The notes below the pieces were generated by a model, which was not told the origin of the DNA, ran no database searches, and saw nothing but the letters and a program-made list of their open reading frames with translations. A stretch of 42,683 nucleotides of DNA from Burkholderiaceae bacterium (lineage in GTDB: Bacteria; Pseudomonadota; Gammaproteobacteria; Burkholderiales; Burkholderiaceae_C). Position numbers and translations under genes: made by a program. Below, piece by piece: positions 16,294 to 24,483 of the stretch. Location: positions 1 through 42,683 of the forward strand of contig JAFALA010000012.1 of the NCBI GenBank assembly GCA_019234815.1. The letters are read 5' to 3'. How positions within the stretch are numbered: the stretch's first letter is position 1; every line of letters starts with the position of its first letter.

Positions 16294-16434
16294 GACGCTT
16301 TAACAAACACAATACGAGCCTCGGCGTGCTGATGGTAGCGAATTGAAGCCGCCTTGACAGCGCAGTCGCCCTAATGGGATGAATTGCGGCGCTTGCGCGC
16401 CGCGCCTTTTTCATCCATCTGCCCCAAGGATTCA

Positions 16435-17661
16435 ATGCAGATTTTTGACACCGTGATCGTCGGTGCCGGTGCAGCCGGCCTGTTTTGCGCAGGCATGGCC
16501 GGCCAGTTGGGACAGAAAGTCTTGTTGATCGACCATGCCGAGCGCCTGGCCGAGAAAATCCGGATCTCCGGCGGCGGCCGCTGCAACTTCACCAACCGGG
16601 ACGCCGGCCCGGCCCAGTACCTGTCGGACAACCCGGCCTTCTGCCGCTCGGCGCTGGCGCGCTACACCGCCCAGGACTTCATCGCCCTGGTGCAGCGGCA
16701 CGGCGTGGGTTTTCATGAAAAGCACAAGGGGCAGCTGTTCTGCGACCAGGGTAGCGAACGCATCATCCAGATGCTGCTGGATGAATGCGAGAAAGGCGGC
16801 GTCCAGCGCTGGCAGCCCTGCACGGTGGCAGATGTCCGCCCGACATCGGGCGATGCCACACCGGGGTTCGAGATGGACACCTCCCGCGGGCCGGTGTATT
16901 GCAAGCACCTCGTCGTCGCCACGGGCGGCCTGCCCATCCCCAAGATCGGCGCGACCGACTGGGGCATGCGCCTGGCAGGCCAGTTCGGGCACACCCTGAT
17001 CGAGCCCCGTCCCGCCCTGGTGCCGCTGACCTTCAACCCACAGGACTGGGCACCCTTCGCCGAACTGGCCGGGCTGGCGCTCCCGGTGGCGGTCAGCGCC
17101 GGCCAGGGCAAGCGCAAGACGCGCTTCCTGGAAGACCTGCTGTTCACGCATCGCGGCCTGAGCGGTCCGGCCATTCTTCAGATTTCCAGCTTCTGGCGCG
17201 AGGGCGAAGCGCTGGAGATCGACCTGGCGCCCGACATCGATCTCGAAGCCCAGCTCAGACAGGCCAAATCCACCAGCAAACGCCAACTGGGCAATGAGCT
17301 GGCGGCCATCCTGCCGCAGCGCCTGGCGCAACTCTGGCTGCAGCGCCTGCAGCTCGATCCGAACCGCCCCATGCCCGAATGCAAGGACAAGGACCTGCTT
17401 CAGCTGGCTCAGGCGATCAAAGGCTGGCGCCTGACGCCGGACGGCTCCGAAGGATGGCGCAAGGCCGAAGTGATGCGCGGCGGCGTCAACACCCGCGAGC
17501 TGAGCTCGCAGTCGATGGAAAGCCGGCTGCAGCCCGGCCTTTACTTCATCGGCGAGGTGGTCGACGTGACGGGTTGGCTGGGCGGCTACAACTTCCAGTG
17601 GGCCTGGGCCTCGGCGGCGGCCTGCGCCAGGAGCCTGGGCTACCCTCCCCCCGAGGCATGA
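16435..17661 (+). CDS. BaiN/HI0933-family FAD-dependent oxidoreductase
   Basis: A 408-residue flavoprotein. The N-terminus has the Rossmann dinucleotide motif VIVGAGAAGLFCAG and the family signature KIRISGGGRCNFTN. VVATGGLPIPKIG and the C-terminal WLGGYNFQWAWASA (FAD-binding end) are also present. This family (HI0933, E. coli YhiN, clostridial BaiN) has no firmly known general substrate; the BaiN name comes from a bile-acid activity unlikely here. The ATG has AAGGA upstream. It ends 191 bp before rpsU, which has its own promoter. Confidence 0.92.
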   Translation: MQIFDTVIVGAGAAGLFCAGMAGQLGQKVLLIDHAERLAEKIRISGGGRCNFTNRDAGPAQYLSDNPAFCRSALARYTAQDFIALVQRHGVGFHEKHKGQLFCDQGSERIIQMLLDECEKGGVQRWQPCTVADVRPTSGDATPGFEMDTSRGPVYCKHLVVATGGLPIPKIGATDWGMRLAGQFGHTLIEPRPALVPLTFNPQDWAPFAELAGLALPVAVSAGQGKRKTRFLEDLLFTHRGLSGPAILQISSFWREGEALEIDLAPDIDLEAQLRQAKSTSKRQLGNELAAILPQRLAQLWLQRLQLDPNRPMPECKDKDLLQLAQAIKGWRLTPDGSEGWRKAEVMRGGVNTRELSSQSMESRLQPGLYFIGEVVDVTGWLGGYNFQWAWASAAACARSLGYPPPEA

Positions 17662-17679
17662 ACATTTTATGAAGGCAGA

Positions 17680-17708
17680 TTGGCTCGCCAAATATTTCTG
17701 GCTATAAT
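17680..17708 (+). promoter_or_regulatory. Strong sigma-70 type promoter of rpsU
   Basis: TTGGCT (17680-17685) and TATAAT (17703-17708) are separated by exactly 17 bp. The expected transcript start near 17715 gives a leader of about 138 nt before rpsU. The -10 is a perfect consensus. Confidence 0.85.
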
Positions 17709-17759
17709 CGCCGTCTTTGCTAGCAAACCCCCGCGCGTCGATTCGCATGGATTGGCATC

Positions 17760-17812
17760 GATTCCGAAGTGGAATCCGGATACCTCCGCTTCAAGGATTT
17801 TCGAGAAAAATC
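17760..17812 (+). promoter_or_regulatory. Two hairpins in the rpsU leader
   Basis: GATTCC-GAAGT-GGAATC (17760-17776) and GATTTT-CGAGA-AAAATC (17796-17812) are perfect 6-bp stems with 5-base loops, both inside the predicted leader and before the ribosome-binding site at 17835-17842. Leader structures often serve as autoregulatory sites for ribosomal proteins; that use here is inference. Confidence 0.45.
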
Positions 17813-17852
17813 TTGGCGAACACCGAGCGCATATAGAAGGAACAATATTTCC

Positions 17853-18065
17853 ATGACCACCATTCGCGTCAAAGAAAACGAACCGTTCGACGTGGCCCTG
17901 CGCCGCTTCAAGCGCACCATTGAAAAGCTCGGCCTGCTGACCGACCTGCGCGCCCGCGAGTTCTACGAGAAGCCCACGGCAGAGCGCAAGCGCAAGAAGG
18001 CTGCGGCCGTCAAGCGTCATTACAAGCGCGTGCGCAGCATGCAGCTGCCCAAGAAGCTGTACTGA
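17853..18065 (+). CDS. rpsU: 30S ribosomal protein S21
   Basis: A 70-residue basic protein starting [21 protein letters not shown] and ending MQLPKKLY, the full bS21. It sits near the 3' end of 16S rRNA and helps base-pairing with the Shine-Dalgarno sequence. AGAAGGAA precedes the start, and an upstream in-frame ATG belongs to the leader. It has its own promoter and terminator. In many Proteobacteria rpsU leads the dnaG-rpoD macromolecular synthesis operon; here only yqeY follows, behind a terminator. Confidence 0.98.
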
Positions 18066-18118
18066 TCGTTTTTCCAACGCTCAAGTGCAGCCAGAAGGCC
18101 TGACCGCTTTCTGAGACA

Positions 18119-18149
18119 AGCCCGCGCAGGACGCTGCCGCGGGCTTTTT
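18119..18149 (+). terminator. Rho-independent terminator after rpsU
   Basis: AGCCCGCG (18119-18126) pairs with CGCGGGCT (18138-18145) around an 11-base loop and is followed by a run of T (18145-18149). It separates rpsU from yqeY. Confidence 0.88.
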
Positions 18150-18193
18150 CATTTCCGCCCCCGATGTCAGAACACAACACCAGGATCCAGACC

Positions 18194-18640
18194 ATGACCC
18201 TCAAGGAACGCATCACAGAAGACATGAAGGCCGCCATGCGGGCCAAGGAAAGCGAAAGGCTCGGCACCATCCGCATGCTGCTCGCCGCCGTGAAGCAAAA
18301 GGAAGTGGACGAACGCATCGTGGTCGATGACGTCGCGCTGGTCGCCATCGTCGACAAGCTGATCAAGCAACGCAAGGATTCGATCAGCCAGTTCAGCGCC
18401 GCGGGCCGCCAGGATCTGGCCGACAAGGAAAGCGCCGAGTTGCTGGTACTGGAAGCCTATCTGCCGGCGCGCCTGAGCGTCGAAGAGGTCGATGCCGAAG
18501 TGAAGGCCATCGTGGCCCGCCTCGGTGCCAGCGGACCGGCCGACATGGGCCGCGTGATGGCCGCCGTCAAGGCCGAGCTGGCCGGCAAGGCCGACATGGG
18601 CCTGGTGTCCGCGGCGGTCAAGCAGTCCCTGAAGCCTTGA
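18194..18640 (+). CDS. yqeY: GatB/YqeY domain-containing protein
   Basis: A 148-residue YqeY protein beginning MTLKERITEDMKAAMRAKES, with the family segments RIDMLL-like RLGTIRMLLAAVKQKEVDER, LVLEAYLPARLS and the C-terminal GRVMAAVKAELAGKADMGLVSAAVKQ helix. It resembles the tRNA-binding tail domain of GatB and may assist tRNA-dependent amidation or another tRNA-linked process; its function is not proven. An ATG 30 bp upstream is in frame but adds no family sequence. Neighbourhood with rpsU is conserved across Proteobacteria. Confidence 0.93.
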   Translation: MTLKERITEDMKAAMRAKESERLGTIRMLLAAVKQKEVDERIVVDDVALVAIVDKLIKQRKDSISQFSAAGRQDLADKESAELLVLEAYLPARLSVEEVDAEVKAIVARLGASGPADMGRVMAAVKAELAGKADMGLVSAAVKQSLKP

Positions 18641-18658
18641 TCGTTGAAGGAGTTCGAC

Positions 18659-19003
18659 ATGAGTTTCCCCTCTCAAGCCCTGACCCCTGACTTCAGCGTG
18701 GCCCCGCAGCTCACGCCCGAGGCCATGGTCCAGGCGGCCCAGGCCGGCTTCAAGAGTGTCGTCAACAACCGGCCCGATTTCGAGGGCGGCCCCGACCAAC
18801 CCACCAGCGCCCAGATGGAGCAGGCGGCGCTCGCTGCAGGCCTGCAGTACCGCCATCTGCCCGTGGCGGGCGGCTATCAAAGTCCCGAGGAGATTGCCGC
18901 CTTCCACACTCTGCTGCAGAGCCTGCCCCGCCCCATCCTGGCGTTCTGCCGCTCGGGCGCTCGCTCCAGCAAGCTGTTTGCGGCTGCGCAGGCGCTGGAA
19001 TAA
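18659..19003 (+). CDS. TIGR01244-family phosphatase-like/sulfurtransferase protein (DUF442)
   Basis: A 114-residue single-domain protein with a cysteine phosphatase-like loop, FCRSGARSS, near its C-terminus, preceded by VVNNRPDFEGGPDQP and YRHLPVAGGY, which are characteristic of the TIGR01244/DUF442 family (the N-terminal part of beta-lactamase-hydrolase-like fusion proteins, linked to sulfide metabolism). The C-X5-R loop could act as sulfurtransferase or phosphatase. GAAGGAG precedes the ATG; an upstream TTG would lie inside that site. It follows yqeY with an 18-bp gap, so co-transcription is likely. Confidence 0.85.
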   Translation: MSFPSQALTPDFSVAPQLTPEAMVQAAQAGFKSVVNNRPDFEGGPDQPTSAQMEQAALAAGLQYRHLPVAGGYQSPEEIAAFHTLLQSLPRPILAFCRSGARSSKLFAAAQALE

Positions 19004-19021
19004 GCGCCTCGCAAGACAAGA

Positions 19022-19044
19022 CCGCCGAGCGCCAGGCTCGGCGG
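19022..19044. terminator. Hairpin between convergent genes, likely bidirectional terminator
   Basis: CCGCCGAGC-GCCAG-GCTCGGCGG is a perfect 9-bp stem with a 5-base loop, exactly between the DUF442 stop and the pmbA stop. It lacks a strong T-run on either side, so it may be a weak intrinsic terminator or an mRNA 3'-end stabiliser. Confidence 0.6.
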
Positions 19045-19048
19045 CGAT

Positions 19049-20455
19049 TCAGTTGCCGGCCAGCTTCATCCGGCTGATCAGCACCGACCCCACCGACTTG
19101 CTGCCGAGGTTGAACACGTCATTGCCCACGCCGACGATGTTCTGGAACATCTCGCGCAAATTGCCGGCGATGGTGATTTCATGGACGGGGAAGGCAATCT
19201 CGCCGTTCTCGACCCAGTAGCCGCTGGCGCCGCGCGAGTAGTCGCCGGTCACGTAGTTGACGCCCTGCCCCATCAATTCGGTCACGAACAGGCCCCGGCC
19301 CATGCGGCGCAGCATGGTGGTGAGCGAGTCGCCGGGCGCCGTCAGCCGGCTGGTCAGGTGCAGGTTGTGCGAGCCGCCGGCATGGCCCGTGGTGCGCATG
19401 CCCAGCTTGCGGGCCGAATAGGTCGACAGGAAATAACCCTGCAGCACGCCGGCCTCGACCACGGTACGCGGACGCGTGACCACGCCCTCGTCGTCGAACG
19501 GCGAACTGCCCTTGCCCTTGCGCTCATGCGGGTCCTCGCGCACATCCAGATGCGAAGCCAGCACCTGCTGGCCCAGGCTGTCGAGCAGGAAGCTGGCCTT
19601 GCGGTACAAGGCGCCGCCGCTGGTGGCCTGCACCAAGGCGCCCAGCAGGCCGGCCGCCACCGTGTTTTCAAACAGCACCGGCACCTCGGCCGTCTTGACC
19701 TTGCGCGCCTTCAGGCGCGACAGCGCGCGCTCTGCCGCATAACGGCCGACCCGCTCGGGCGAGGCCAGCTCCTTGGCGTCGCGCATCGAGCTGTACCAGG
19801 CGTCGCGCTGCATGCCCGCGCCACGACCGGCAATCGGCGCCACCGACAGGGTATGCCGCGAGCTGGCGTAGCCGCCCATGAATCCGCGCGTGTTGCCGGC
19901 CACGAAATGCGATTGCTGGGCCGACACGGCGGCGCCTTCCGAATTGGTGATGCGGGGGTCGGTCTCGAACGCCGCCGCTTCGCAGCGCAGCGCCAATTGC
20001 GCCGCCTGCTGCGCGTCAATGGCCCAGGGGTGGAACAGATCGAGTTCAGGGCGCGATGCCGGATCCAGCGACAGGTCTTGTTCGTCGGGCAGGCCGGCGA
20101 CCGGATCTTCCGCCGTGAAACGCGCAATGTCGAAGGCCGCGCGCACCGTGTCCTTCAAGGCCTGCGGAGAAAAGTCCGAGGTGCTAGCGTTGCCGCGGCG
20201 CTGCCCCAGGTAGACCGAGATGCCCAGCGACTTGTCGCGGTTGCGTTCGACGTTCTCCAGCTCGCCGCGCCGCACCGACACCGACAGGCCGCAACCCTCC
20301 GACACCTCGGCCCCGGCATCGCTGGCGCCCAAGTGCCTGGCTTCGGCCAGCACGTCTTCCACCAGTTGACGGAACTGGTCCTGGCTGTAGGCAAAACCAT
20401 GGACGGCTTGAGCAGGATGCGCGGTTTGGGTCATTGGAGGGTGTGTGAATGTCAT
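19049..20455 (-). CDS. pmbA: Metalloprotease PmbA/TldE
   Basis: The TldE/PmbA partner of the TldD/TldE protease, which degrades unfolded peptides and matures peptide products such as microcins and the CcdA antitoxin. Visible family features include SDAGAEVSEGCGLSVSVRRGELENVE near the N-terminus, LGISVYLGQRRGNAST, the FDDEGVVTRP segment and GANYV-like GQGVNYVTGDYSRGASGYWVENGEI close to the end. The HExxH protease motif belongs to TldD, so its absence here is normal. Start set at MTFTHPP (468 residues); MTQTAHP, 21 bp later, is equally possible. A promoter and hairpin lie just upstream. Confidence 0.93.
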   Translation of the reverse strand: MTFTHPPMTQTAHPAQAVHGFAYSQDQFRQLVEDVLAEARHLGASDAGAEVSEGCGLSVSVRRGELENVERNRDKSLGISVYLGQRRGNASTSDFSPQALKDTVRAAFDIARFTAEDPVAGLPDEQDLSLDPASRPELDLFHPWAIDAQQAAQLALRCEAAAFETDPRITNSEGAAVSAQQSHFVAGNTRGFMGGYASSRHTLSVAPIAGRGAGMQRDAWYSSMRDAKELASPERVGRYAAERALSRLKARKVKTAEVPVLFENTVAAGLLGALVQATSGGALYRKASFLLDSLGQQVLASHLDVREDPHERKGKGSSPFDDEGVVTRPRTVVEAGVLQGYFLSTYSARKLGMRTTGHAGGSHNLHLTSRLTAPGDSLTTMLRRMGRGLFVTELMGQGVNYVTGDYSRGASGYWVENGEIAFPVHEITIAGNLREMFQNIVGVGNDVFNLGSKSVGSVLISRMKLAGN

Positions 20456-20463
20456 GAAACGGC

Positions 20464-20485
20464 GTTGGACACGAAGCAGTCCAAC
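20464..20485 (-). promoter_or_regulatory. Hairpin at the predicted 5' end of the pmbA transcript
   Basis: GTTGGAC-N8-GTCCAAC is a perfect 7-bp inverted repeat immediately downstream of the pmbA promoter and upstream of its start codon. It would form a stem at the very 5' end of the mRNA, or serve as a protein site. No regulator is suggested by sequence. Confidence 0.45.
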
Positions 20486-20495
20486 CAGGGCGCTT

Positions 20496-20523
20496 ATCAT
20501 ACGGGCCTGCGCGCTGCTGTCAG
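20496..20523 (-). promoter_or_regulatory. Sigma-70 type promoter of pmbA
   Basis: On the minus strand CTGACA (20518-20523) and TATGAT (20496-20501) are separated by 16 bp, each one base away from consensus. The start of transcription would be near 20489, about 35 nt before the chosen pmbA start. Confidence 0.65.
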
Positions 20524-20573
20524 CACAGCAGCACAAAGAAGCGCTTACCCCTCCAGCAGACCGGCAGACCGCC

Positions 20574-21173
20574 ATGCCCTACCCCCACGAAGAACAAGAC
20601 GCTGGCGATGATTTCGATCGCCCCAGCAAGACCCAGAAGAAACGCGACAGCCATGTGCTGCAAAGCCTCGGCGAAGATTTGCTGACCCTGCCCAAGGACC
20701 GCATCCTGGCCCTGAACCTGCCCGAGATCCTGCTCGACGCGGTCAAGGCCGCCAAGAAGATCAGCGCCTTCGAAGGCCGGCGCCGCCAGATGCAGTACAT
20801 CGGCAAGCTGATGCGCCAGGTCGACCCCGAACCCATCCGCCAGGCCGTGGCCGACTTCAAGCTCGGCCGCGCCCAGGACAGCCTCACGCTGCACCAGAGC
20901 GAGCGCTGGCGCGAACGCCTGCTGGCCAGTGACGGTGACGGCGGCGCACTGCAGGACTTCATCCAGGAACACCCGGGCCTGGACATGCAGCAGCTGCGCA
21001 GCCTCGTCCGCGCGGCCCGCAAGGACGCCGCCAGCGCGCCCGAGCAGCGCAGCGGCCGCGCCTTCCGCGAGCTGTTCCAGTTCATCAAGAGCGAAGCCCT
21101 GCGTGTGAACGGCGGCGACGCCGACCTGAAGGCGCAGGACGAGGACGCTTTCGAAGAAGATGACGATGAATGA
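20574..21173 (+). CDS. darP: Ribosome biogenesis factor DarP (YjgA, DUF615)
   Basis: A 199-residue YjgA/DarP protein. This family associates with late 50S precursors and helps the maturation of the peptidyl transferase centre. Visible features are the charged N-terminus with SKTQKKRDSHVLQSLGEDL, the KISAFEGRRRQMQYIGKLMRQVD motif, and HQSERWRERLLASD followed by the GLDMQQLRSLVRAAR and FRELFQFIKS helices. The tail is very acidic (EEDDDE). It is divergent from pmbA, a conserved yjgA-pmbA arrangement. The start at MPYPHEE is preferred over an upstream ATG within the pmbA promoter region. Confidence 0.93.
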   Translation: MPYPHEEQDAGDDFDRPSKTQKKRDSHVLQSLGEDLLTLPKDRILALNLPEILLDAVKAAKKISAFEGRRRQMQYIGKLMRQVDPEPIRQAVADFKLGRAQDSLTLHQSERWRERLLASDGDGGALQDFIQEHPGLDMQQLRSLVRAARKDAASAPEQRSGRAFRELFQFIKSEALRVNGGDADLKAQDEDAFEEDDDE

Positions 21174-21771
21174 CGGCAAGGCATTCGAGGCGGTCCGCAT
21201 CGGCATCGTGTCGGTCAGCGACCGCGCCTCGACCGGCGCCTACGAAGACAAGGGCCTGCCGGCCCTGCAGGACTGGCTGACGCGTGCCCTGCGCAACCCG
21301 ATTCATTTCGAAGCCCACCTGATTCCCGACGAGCGTCCCATGATCGCGCAGACCCTCAAGGCCCTGGTCGACGAGGCCCGCTGCGACCTGGTGCTGACCA
21401 CCGGCGGCACCGGCCCGGCCTTGCGCGACGTCACGCCCGAAGCGACGCTCGACGTGGCGGACAGGGAGATGCCGGGTTTTGGCGAGCAGATGCGCCAGAT
21501 TTCGCTGCGCTTCGTACCCACGGCGATCCTGTCGCGCCAGGTCGCGGTCATCCGCGGTCGGGCCCTGATCATCAACCTGCCCGGCCAACCCAAGGCCATT
21601 GCCGAAACGCTCGAAGGCCTGCGTGGCGCCGACGGCGAGGTGTTGGTGAACGGCATCTTCGCTGCCGTCCCCTACTGCCTGGACCTACTCTGCGGGCCTT
21701 ACCTGGACACCCGGGACGAGCTGATCCGGGCCTTCAGGCCCAAGTCGGCGCAGCGCCGAACCGGCGCCTGA
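21160..21771 (+). CDS. mog: Molybdopterin adenylyltransferase Mog
   Basis: A 203-residue MogA/MoaB-fold enzyme that adenylates molybdopterin before molybdate insertion. The core reads IGIVSVSDRASTGAYEDKGLPAL, the nucleotide-binding LVLTTGGTGPALRDVTPEAT, and INLPGQPKAIAETL near the end. Length fits E. coli MogA (195). It overlaps the 3' end of darP by 14 bp in another frame (a second ATG at 21166 would reduce this to 8), so translation is probably coupled. No other molybdenum cofactor gene is nearby. Confidence 0.95.
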   Translation: MTMNDGKAFEAVRIGIVSVSDRASTGAYEDKGLPALQDWLTRALRNPIHFEAHLIPDERPMIAQTLKALVDEARCDLVLTTGGTGPALRDVTPEATLDVADREMPGFGEQMRQISLRFVPTAILSRQVAVIRGRALIINLPGQPKAIAETLEGLRGADGEVLVNGIFAAVPYCLDLLCGPYLDTRDELIRAFRPKSAQRRTGA

Positions 21772-21777
21772 GACGCC

Positions 21778-22545
21778 TCACTCCACCAGCTTGCTGAGCG
21801 ACTGCGCGTCGAAGCACTCCAGCTTCTGCGCATCCTGCGGCACGCAGTCGCTGCGCTGCGCTGCCGACAGCAGCGTGACCGCCTGCCACAGGAGCGCGAT
21901 CTGGTGCTCGTGCGAGGCCGCATGGTCGATCAAACCCTTCATGGCCTGCGCGACCGGGTCGTCGCCCTGCGTCACCCCATAGGCCGAGAAGCCCATGCGC
22001 ACCGCCGCGGCCTCGCGGGTCGCGTCGGCCTGGGCCTCGATGATGCGCGCCGGATTGCCGACCGCCGTGGCCCCGGCAGGCACGGGCTTGGTCACCACCG
22101 CACCCGAGCCTATGCGCGCGCCCGCGCCCACTGTGAAGCCGCCCAGCACGCAGGCATTGGCGCCGACGATCACGCCCGGCCCCAGCGTGGGGTGGCGCTT
22201 GGCCCCCTTGACCAGCGAAGTGCCGCCCAGGGTCACGCCCTGGTAGATCGTGCAGCCCTCGCCGATCTCGGCCATCTCGCCGATCACGATGCCCATGCCG
22301 TGGTCGATGAAGACGCGCGGCGCAATGGTCGCGCCGGGATGGATTTCAATGCCAGTCAGGAAGCGCGACACATGCGAGATGAAGCGGCCCAGCCAGCGCA
22401 AGCCATGCGTCCAGCACCAATGTGCCCGCCTGTGCATGAACAAGGCATGCAGGCCGGGATAGCAGGTCAGCACCTCCCAGGCGGTGCGGGCCGCTGGATC
22501 TCGCTCCAGGATCAGGGCGATGTCTTCGCGCAAATGCTTGAACAT
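21778..22545 (-). CDS. cysE: Serine O-acetyltransferase CysE
   Basis: A 255-residue CysE, which makes O-acetylserine for cysteine synthesis. The N-terminal helical domain ([20 protein letters not shown]) is followed by the catalytic HRRAHWCW region, [29 protein letters not shown] and left-handed beta-helix hexapeptide repeats through [24 protein letters not shown]. The C-terminus extends about 75 residues past the repeats; its last residues may tune binding to cysteine synthase. Convergent with mog with only a 6-bp gap, so the transcripts run into each other. Confidence 0.95.
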   Translation of the reverse strand: MFKHLREDIALILERDPAARTAWEVLTCYPGLHALFMHRRAHWCWTHGLRWLGRFISHVSRFLTGIEIHPGATIAPRVFIDHGMGIVIGEMAEIGEGCTIYQGVTLGGTSLVKGAKRHPTLGPGVIVGANACVLGGFTVGAGARIGSGAVVTKPVPAGATAVGNPARIIEAQADATREAAAVRMGFSAYGVTQGDDPVAQAMKGLIDHAASHEHQIALLWQAVTLLSAAQRSDCVPQDAQKLECFDAQSLSKLVE

Positions 22546-22628
22546 TTGGAAATGTAATAAGTGGTTCAGTGAAGCGCAGCAAATGCAGCTTTACGCCCAG
22601 TTTAGCGGGCAGGACAAGTGCCTACCGG

Positions 22629-23372
22629 TCAAGGGGCTGCCGCCCGGCCAGCGGCCTTGGCCATGGCCCGCGCCACGCCGCGCAGGATGTGGACTTCCTC
22701 GGCCGTCAATTCGGCGCGGTTGAACAGCTGATTCAGACGCGGCATCAGTTTCTTGGGCGCCGCCGGATCGAGATAGCCGATCGCCTCCAGGCCCTCCTGC
22801 AGATGCGCAAGCAGGCCCTGGACCGCCCGGACATCGGCCAGTTGCGGGTCGGGCGTGCGCGCCTCGACACCGAAGCCGCCCAAGGCCTGGCGCCAATCAT
22901 AGGCCAGCAGTTGCACGGCCTGGGCCAGGTTCAGCGATCCGTAGTCGGGATGGGTGGGAATCGACAGCACGGCATGGCAGCGATAGACGTCCTCGTTGGC
23001 CATGCCATAGCGCTCGGAGCCGAACACCAGCGCCACGCGCTTGGCCTCGCGCGCCAGCTCGCCGAACAGGCTGCGCGGCTCGTAGGTGGGCGGGCCGAAG
23101 TCGCGCGGCGTCATCGCGGTGGCGCAGGCGAAATGCACGCCCTCCAGCGCCTCGGCCAGGGTATCGACGATGCGGGCCCGCACCAGGATGTCGGCGGCGC
23201 CGCTGGCCATCGCCACGGTCTCCTCCTGGCTGAGCACGTCGGCAAAACGGGGCCGCACCAGCACCAGGTCCGAGAAGCCCATCACCTTCATGGCGCGCGC
23301 CGCCGCCCCCACGTTGCCGGGATGGCTGGTCTGGATCAAAACGAATCGTGTGACATCCTGACCGGCACTCAT
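22629..23372 (-). CDS. trmJ: tRNA (cytidine/uridine-2'-O-)-methyltransferase TrmJ
   Basis: A 247-residue SPOUT-class RNA 2'-O-methyltransferase. The family N-terminus RFVLIQTSHPGNVGAAARAMKVMG, the ACATAMTPRDFG segment, LVFGSERYGMANEDVYRCHAVLSIPTHPDYGSLNLAQAVQLLAYD (trefoil-knot cofactor site) are all present, with a C-terminal helical extension as in TrmJ. It modifies position 32 of tRNA anticodon loops. Start at MSAGQDVTRF; the frame upstream overlaps the divergent suhB leader. It lies upstream of cysE on the same strand with an 83-bp gap. Confidence 0.94.
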   Translation of the reverse strand: MSAGQDVTRFVLIQTSHPGNVGAAARAMKVMGFSDLVLVRPRFADVLSQEETVAMASGAADILVRARIVDTLAEALEGVHFACATAMTPRDFGPPTYEPRSLFGELAREAKRVALVFGSERYGMANEDVYRCHAVLSIPTHPDYGSLNLAQAVQLLAYDWRQALGGFGVEARTPDPQLADVRAVQGLLAHLQEGLEAIGYLDPAAPKKLMPRLNQLFNRAELTAEEVHILRGVARAMAKAAGRAAAP

Positions 23373-23491
23373 GGCATTTTCTCGGCTAAAATGCGCGATT
23401 ATCCTCGCCCCACCCAGGTCCAACCTCGGTCGCGCCAAGATCTGTTCTTTATCTTCGCCAATCCACCCTTTTCACGTTTGCAGGTTCACGC

Positions 23492-24442
23492 ATGACGCAA
23501 GCTACGCTCCATCCCATGCTCAACGTCGCCATCAAGGCGGCGCGCGCGGCCGGTTCCATCATCAACCGCGCCTCCCTGGACCTCGACATCCTGAAAATCA
23601 ACACGAAGGCGCCCAACGACTTCGTGACCGAGGTGGATCAAGCGGCCGAAGCCGTCATCATCGAAACCCTGCTGCAAGCCTATCCCGACCACGGCATCCT
23701 CGCCGAAGAGTCGGGCCGCGCGCATGGCGCCAAGCATTCCGAATACCAGTGGATCATCGACCCGCTGGACGGCACCACCAACTTCATCCACGGCCTGCCG
23801 ATGTACGCTGTCTCGATCGCCCTGGCGCACCGCAACGTGGTGCAGCAGGCGGTCGTGTACGACCCCACCCGCAACGACCTGTTCTATGCCACCAAGGGCC
23901 GCGGCGCCTTCCTGAACGACCGCCGCCTGCGCGTGTCCAAGCGCACCCGCATGAGCGATGCGCTGATCGGCACCGGCTTCCCCTTCCGCCGCGGCGACAA
24001 TTTCAAGCGCTACATGAAGATGTTCGAAGAGGTCATGCAGCAATGCGCGGGCCTGCGCCGTCCCGGCGCGGCCGCGCTGGACCTCTGCTACGTGGCCGCG
24101 GGCTACTACGACGCCTTCTTTGAAACCGGACTGAGCCCCTGGGACGTGGCCGCAGGCTCGCTGATGATCACCGAGGCGGGCGGGCTGGTGGGCAACTTCA
24201 CCGGCGAATCCGACTTCCTGCACCAGCGCGAAATCGTCGCCGGCTCGCCCAAGATCTACGGCCAATTGGTCCAGGTCCTGGCGCCCTACACCCGCGTGAT
24301 CAAGACCGAGGACGAGTCCGCCGCCGAGCCTGAAGCGGCCAAGCCGGCGCCTGACGCTGGCGACGTGCTGGCGGCGCAAGCCAAGCCGCGCGCGCCCGTT
24401 CGCATCAAGAAGACTTCCGCAGGCGACAGTTCCAGCCACTGA
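23492..24442 (+). CDS. suhB: Inositol-1-monophosphatase SuhB
   Basis: A 316-residue member of the inositol monophosphatase family. The metal site is complete: [19 protein letters not shown] and [15 protein letters not shown]. SuhB proteins dephosphorylate inositol phosphate and, in E. coli, also act in rRNA transcription antitermination and ribosome assembly. The protein is about 50 residues longer than E. coli SuhB (267); the extra part is an Ala/Pro/Lys-rich C-terminal tail (from about residue 272) without recognisable fold. The start could be MLNVAIK, 24 bp later, which matches the E. coli beginning more closely. It is divergent from trmJ. Confidence 0.94.
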   Translation: MTQATLHPMLNVAIKAARAAGSIINRASLDLDILKINTKAPNDFVTEVDQAAEAVIIETLLQAYPDHGILAEESGRAHGAKHSEYQWIIDPLDGTTNFIHGLPMYAVSIALAHRNVVQQAVVYDPTRNDLFYATKGRGAFLNDRRLRVSKRTRMSDALIGTGFPFRRGDNFKRYMKMFEEVMQQCAGLRRPGAAALDLCYVAAGYYDAFFETGLSPWDVAAGSLMITEAGGLVGNFTGESDFLHQREIVAGSPKIYGQLVQVLAPYTRVIKTEDESAAEPEAAKPAPDAGDVLAAQAKPRAPVRIKKTSAGDSSSH

Positions 24443-24446
24443 AGCA

Positions 24447-24462
24447 GCGGCCGCATGGCCGC
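24447..24462. repeat. Small hairpin between convergent suhB and phoR
   Basis: GCGGCC-GCAT-GGCCGC is a perfect 6-bp stem with a 4-base loop in the 41-bp gap between the two stop codons. It has no T-run, so a terminator role is uncertain. Confidence 0.4.
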
Positions 24463-24483
24463 ATGCTCCGCCGGCTGGGTCGG

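Noticed and set aside
16354..16383. Perfect TTGACA upstream of the BaiN-like gene as promoter
   Set aside because: No acceptable -10 hexamer lies 16-18 bp downstream (GGATGA/GATGAA at best), so the single -35 match may be chance.
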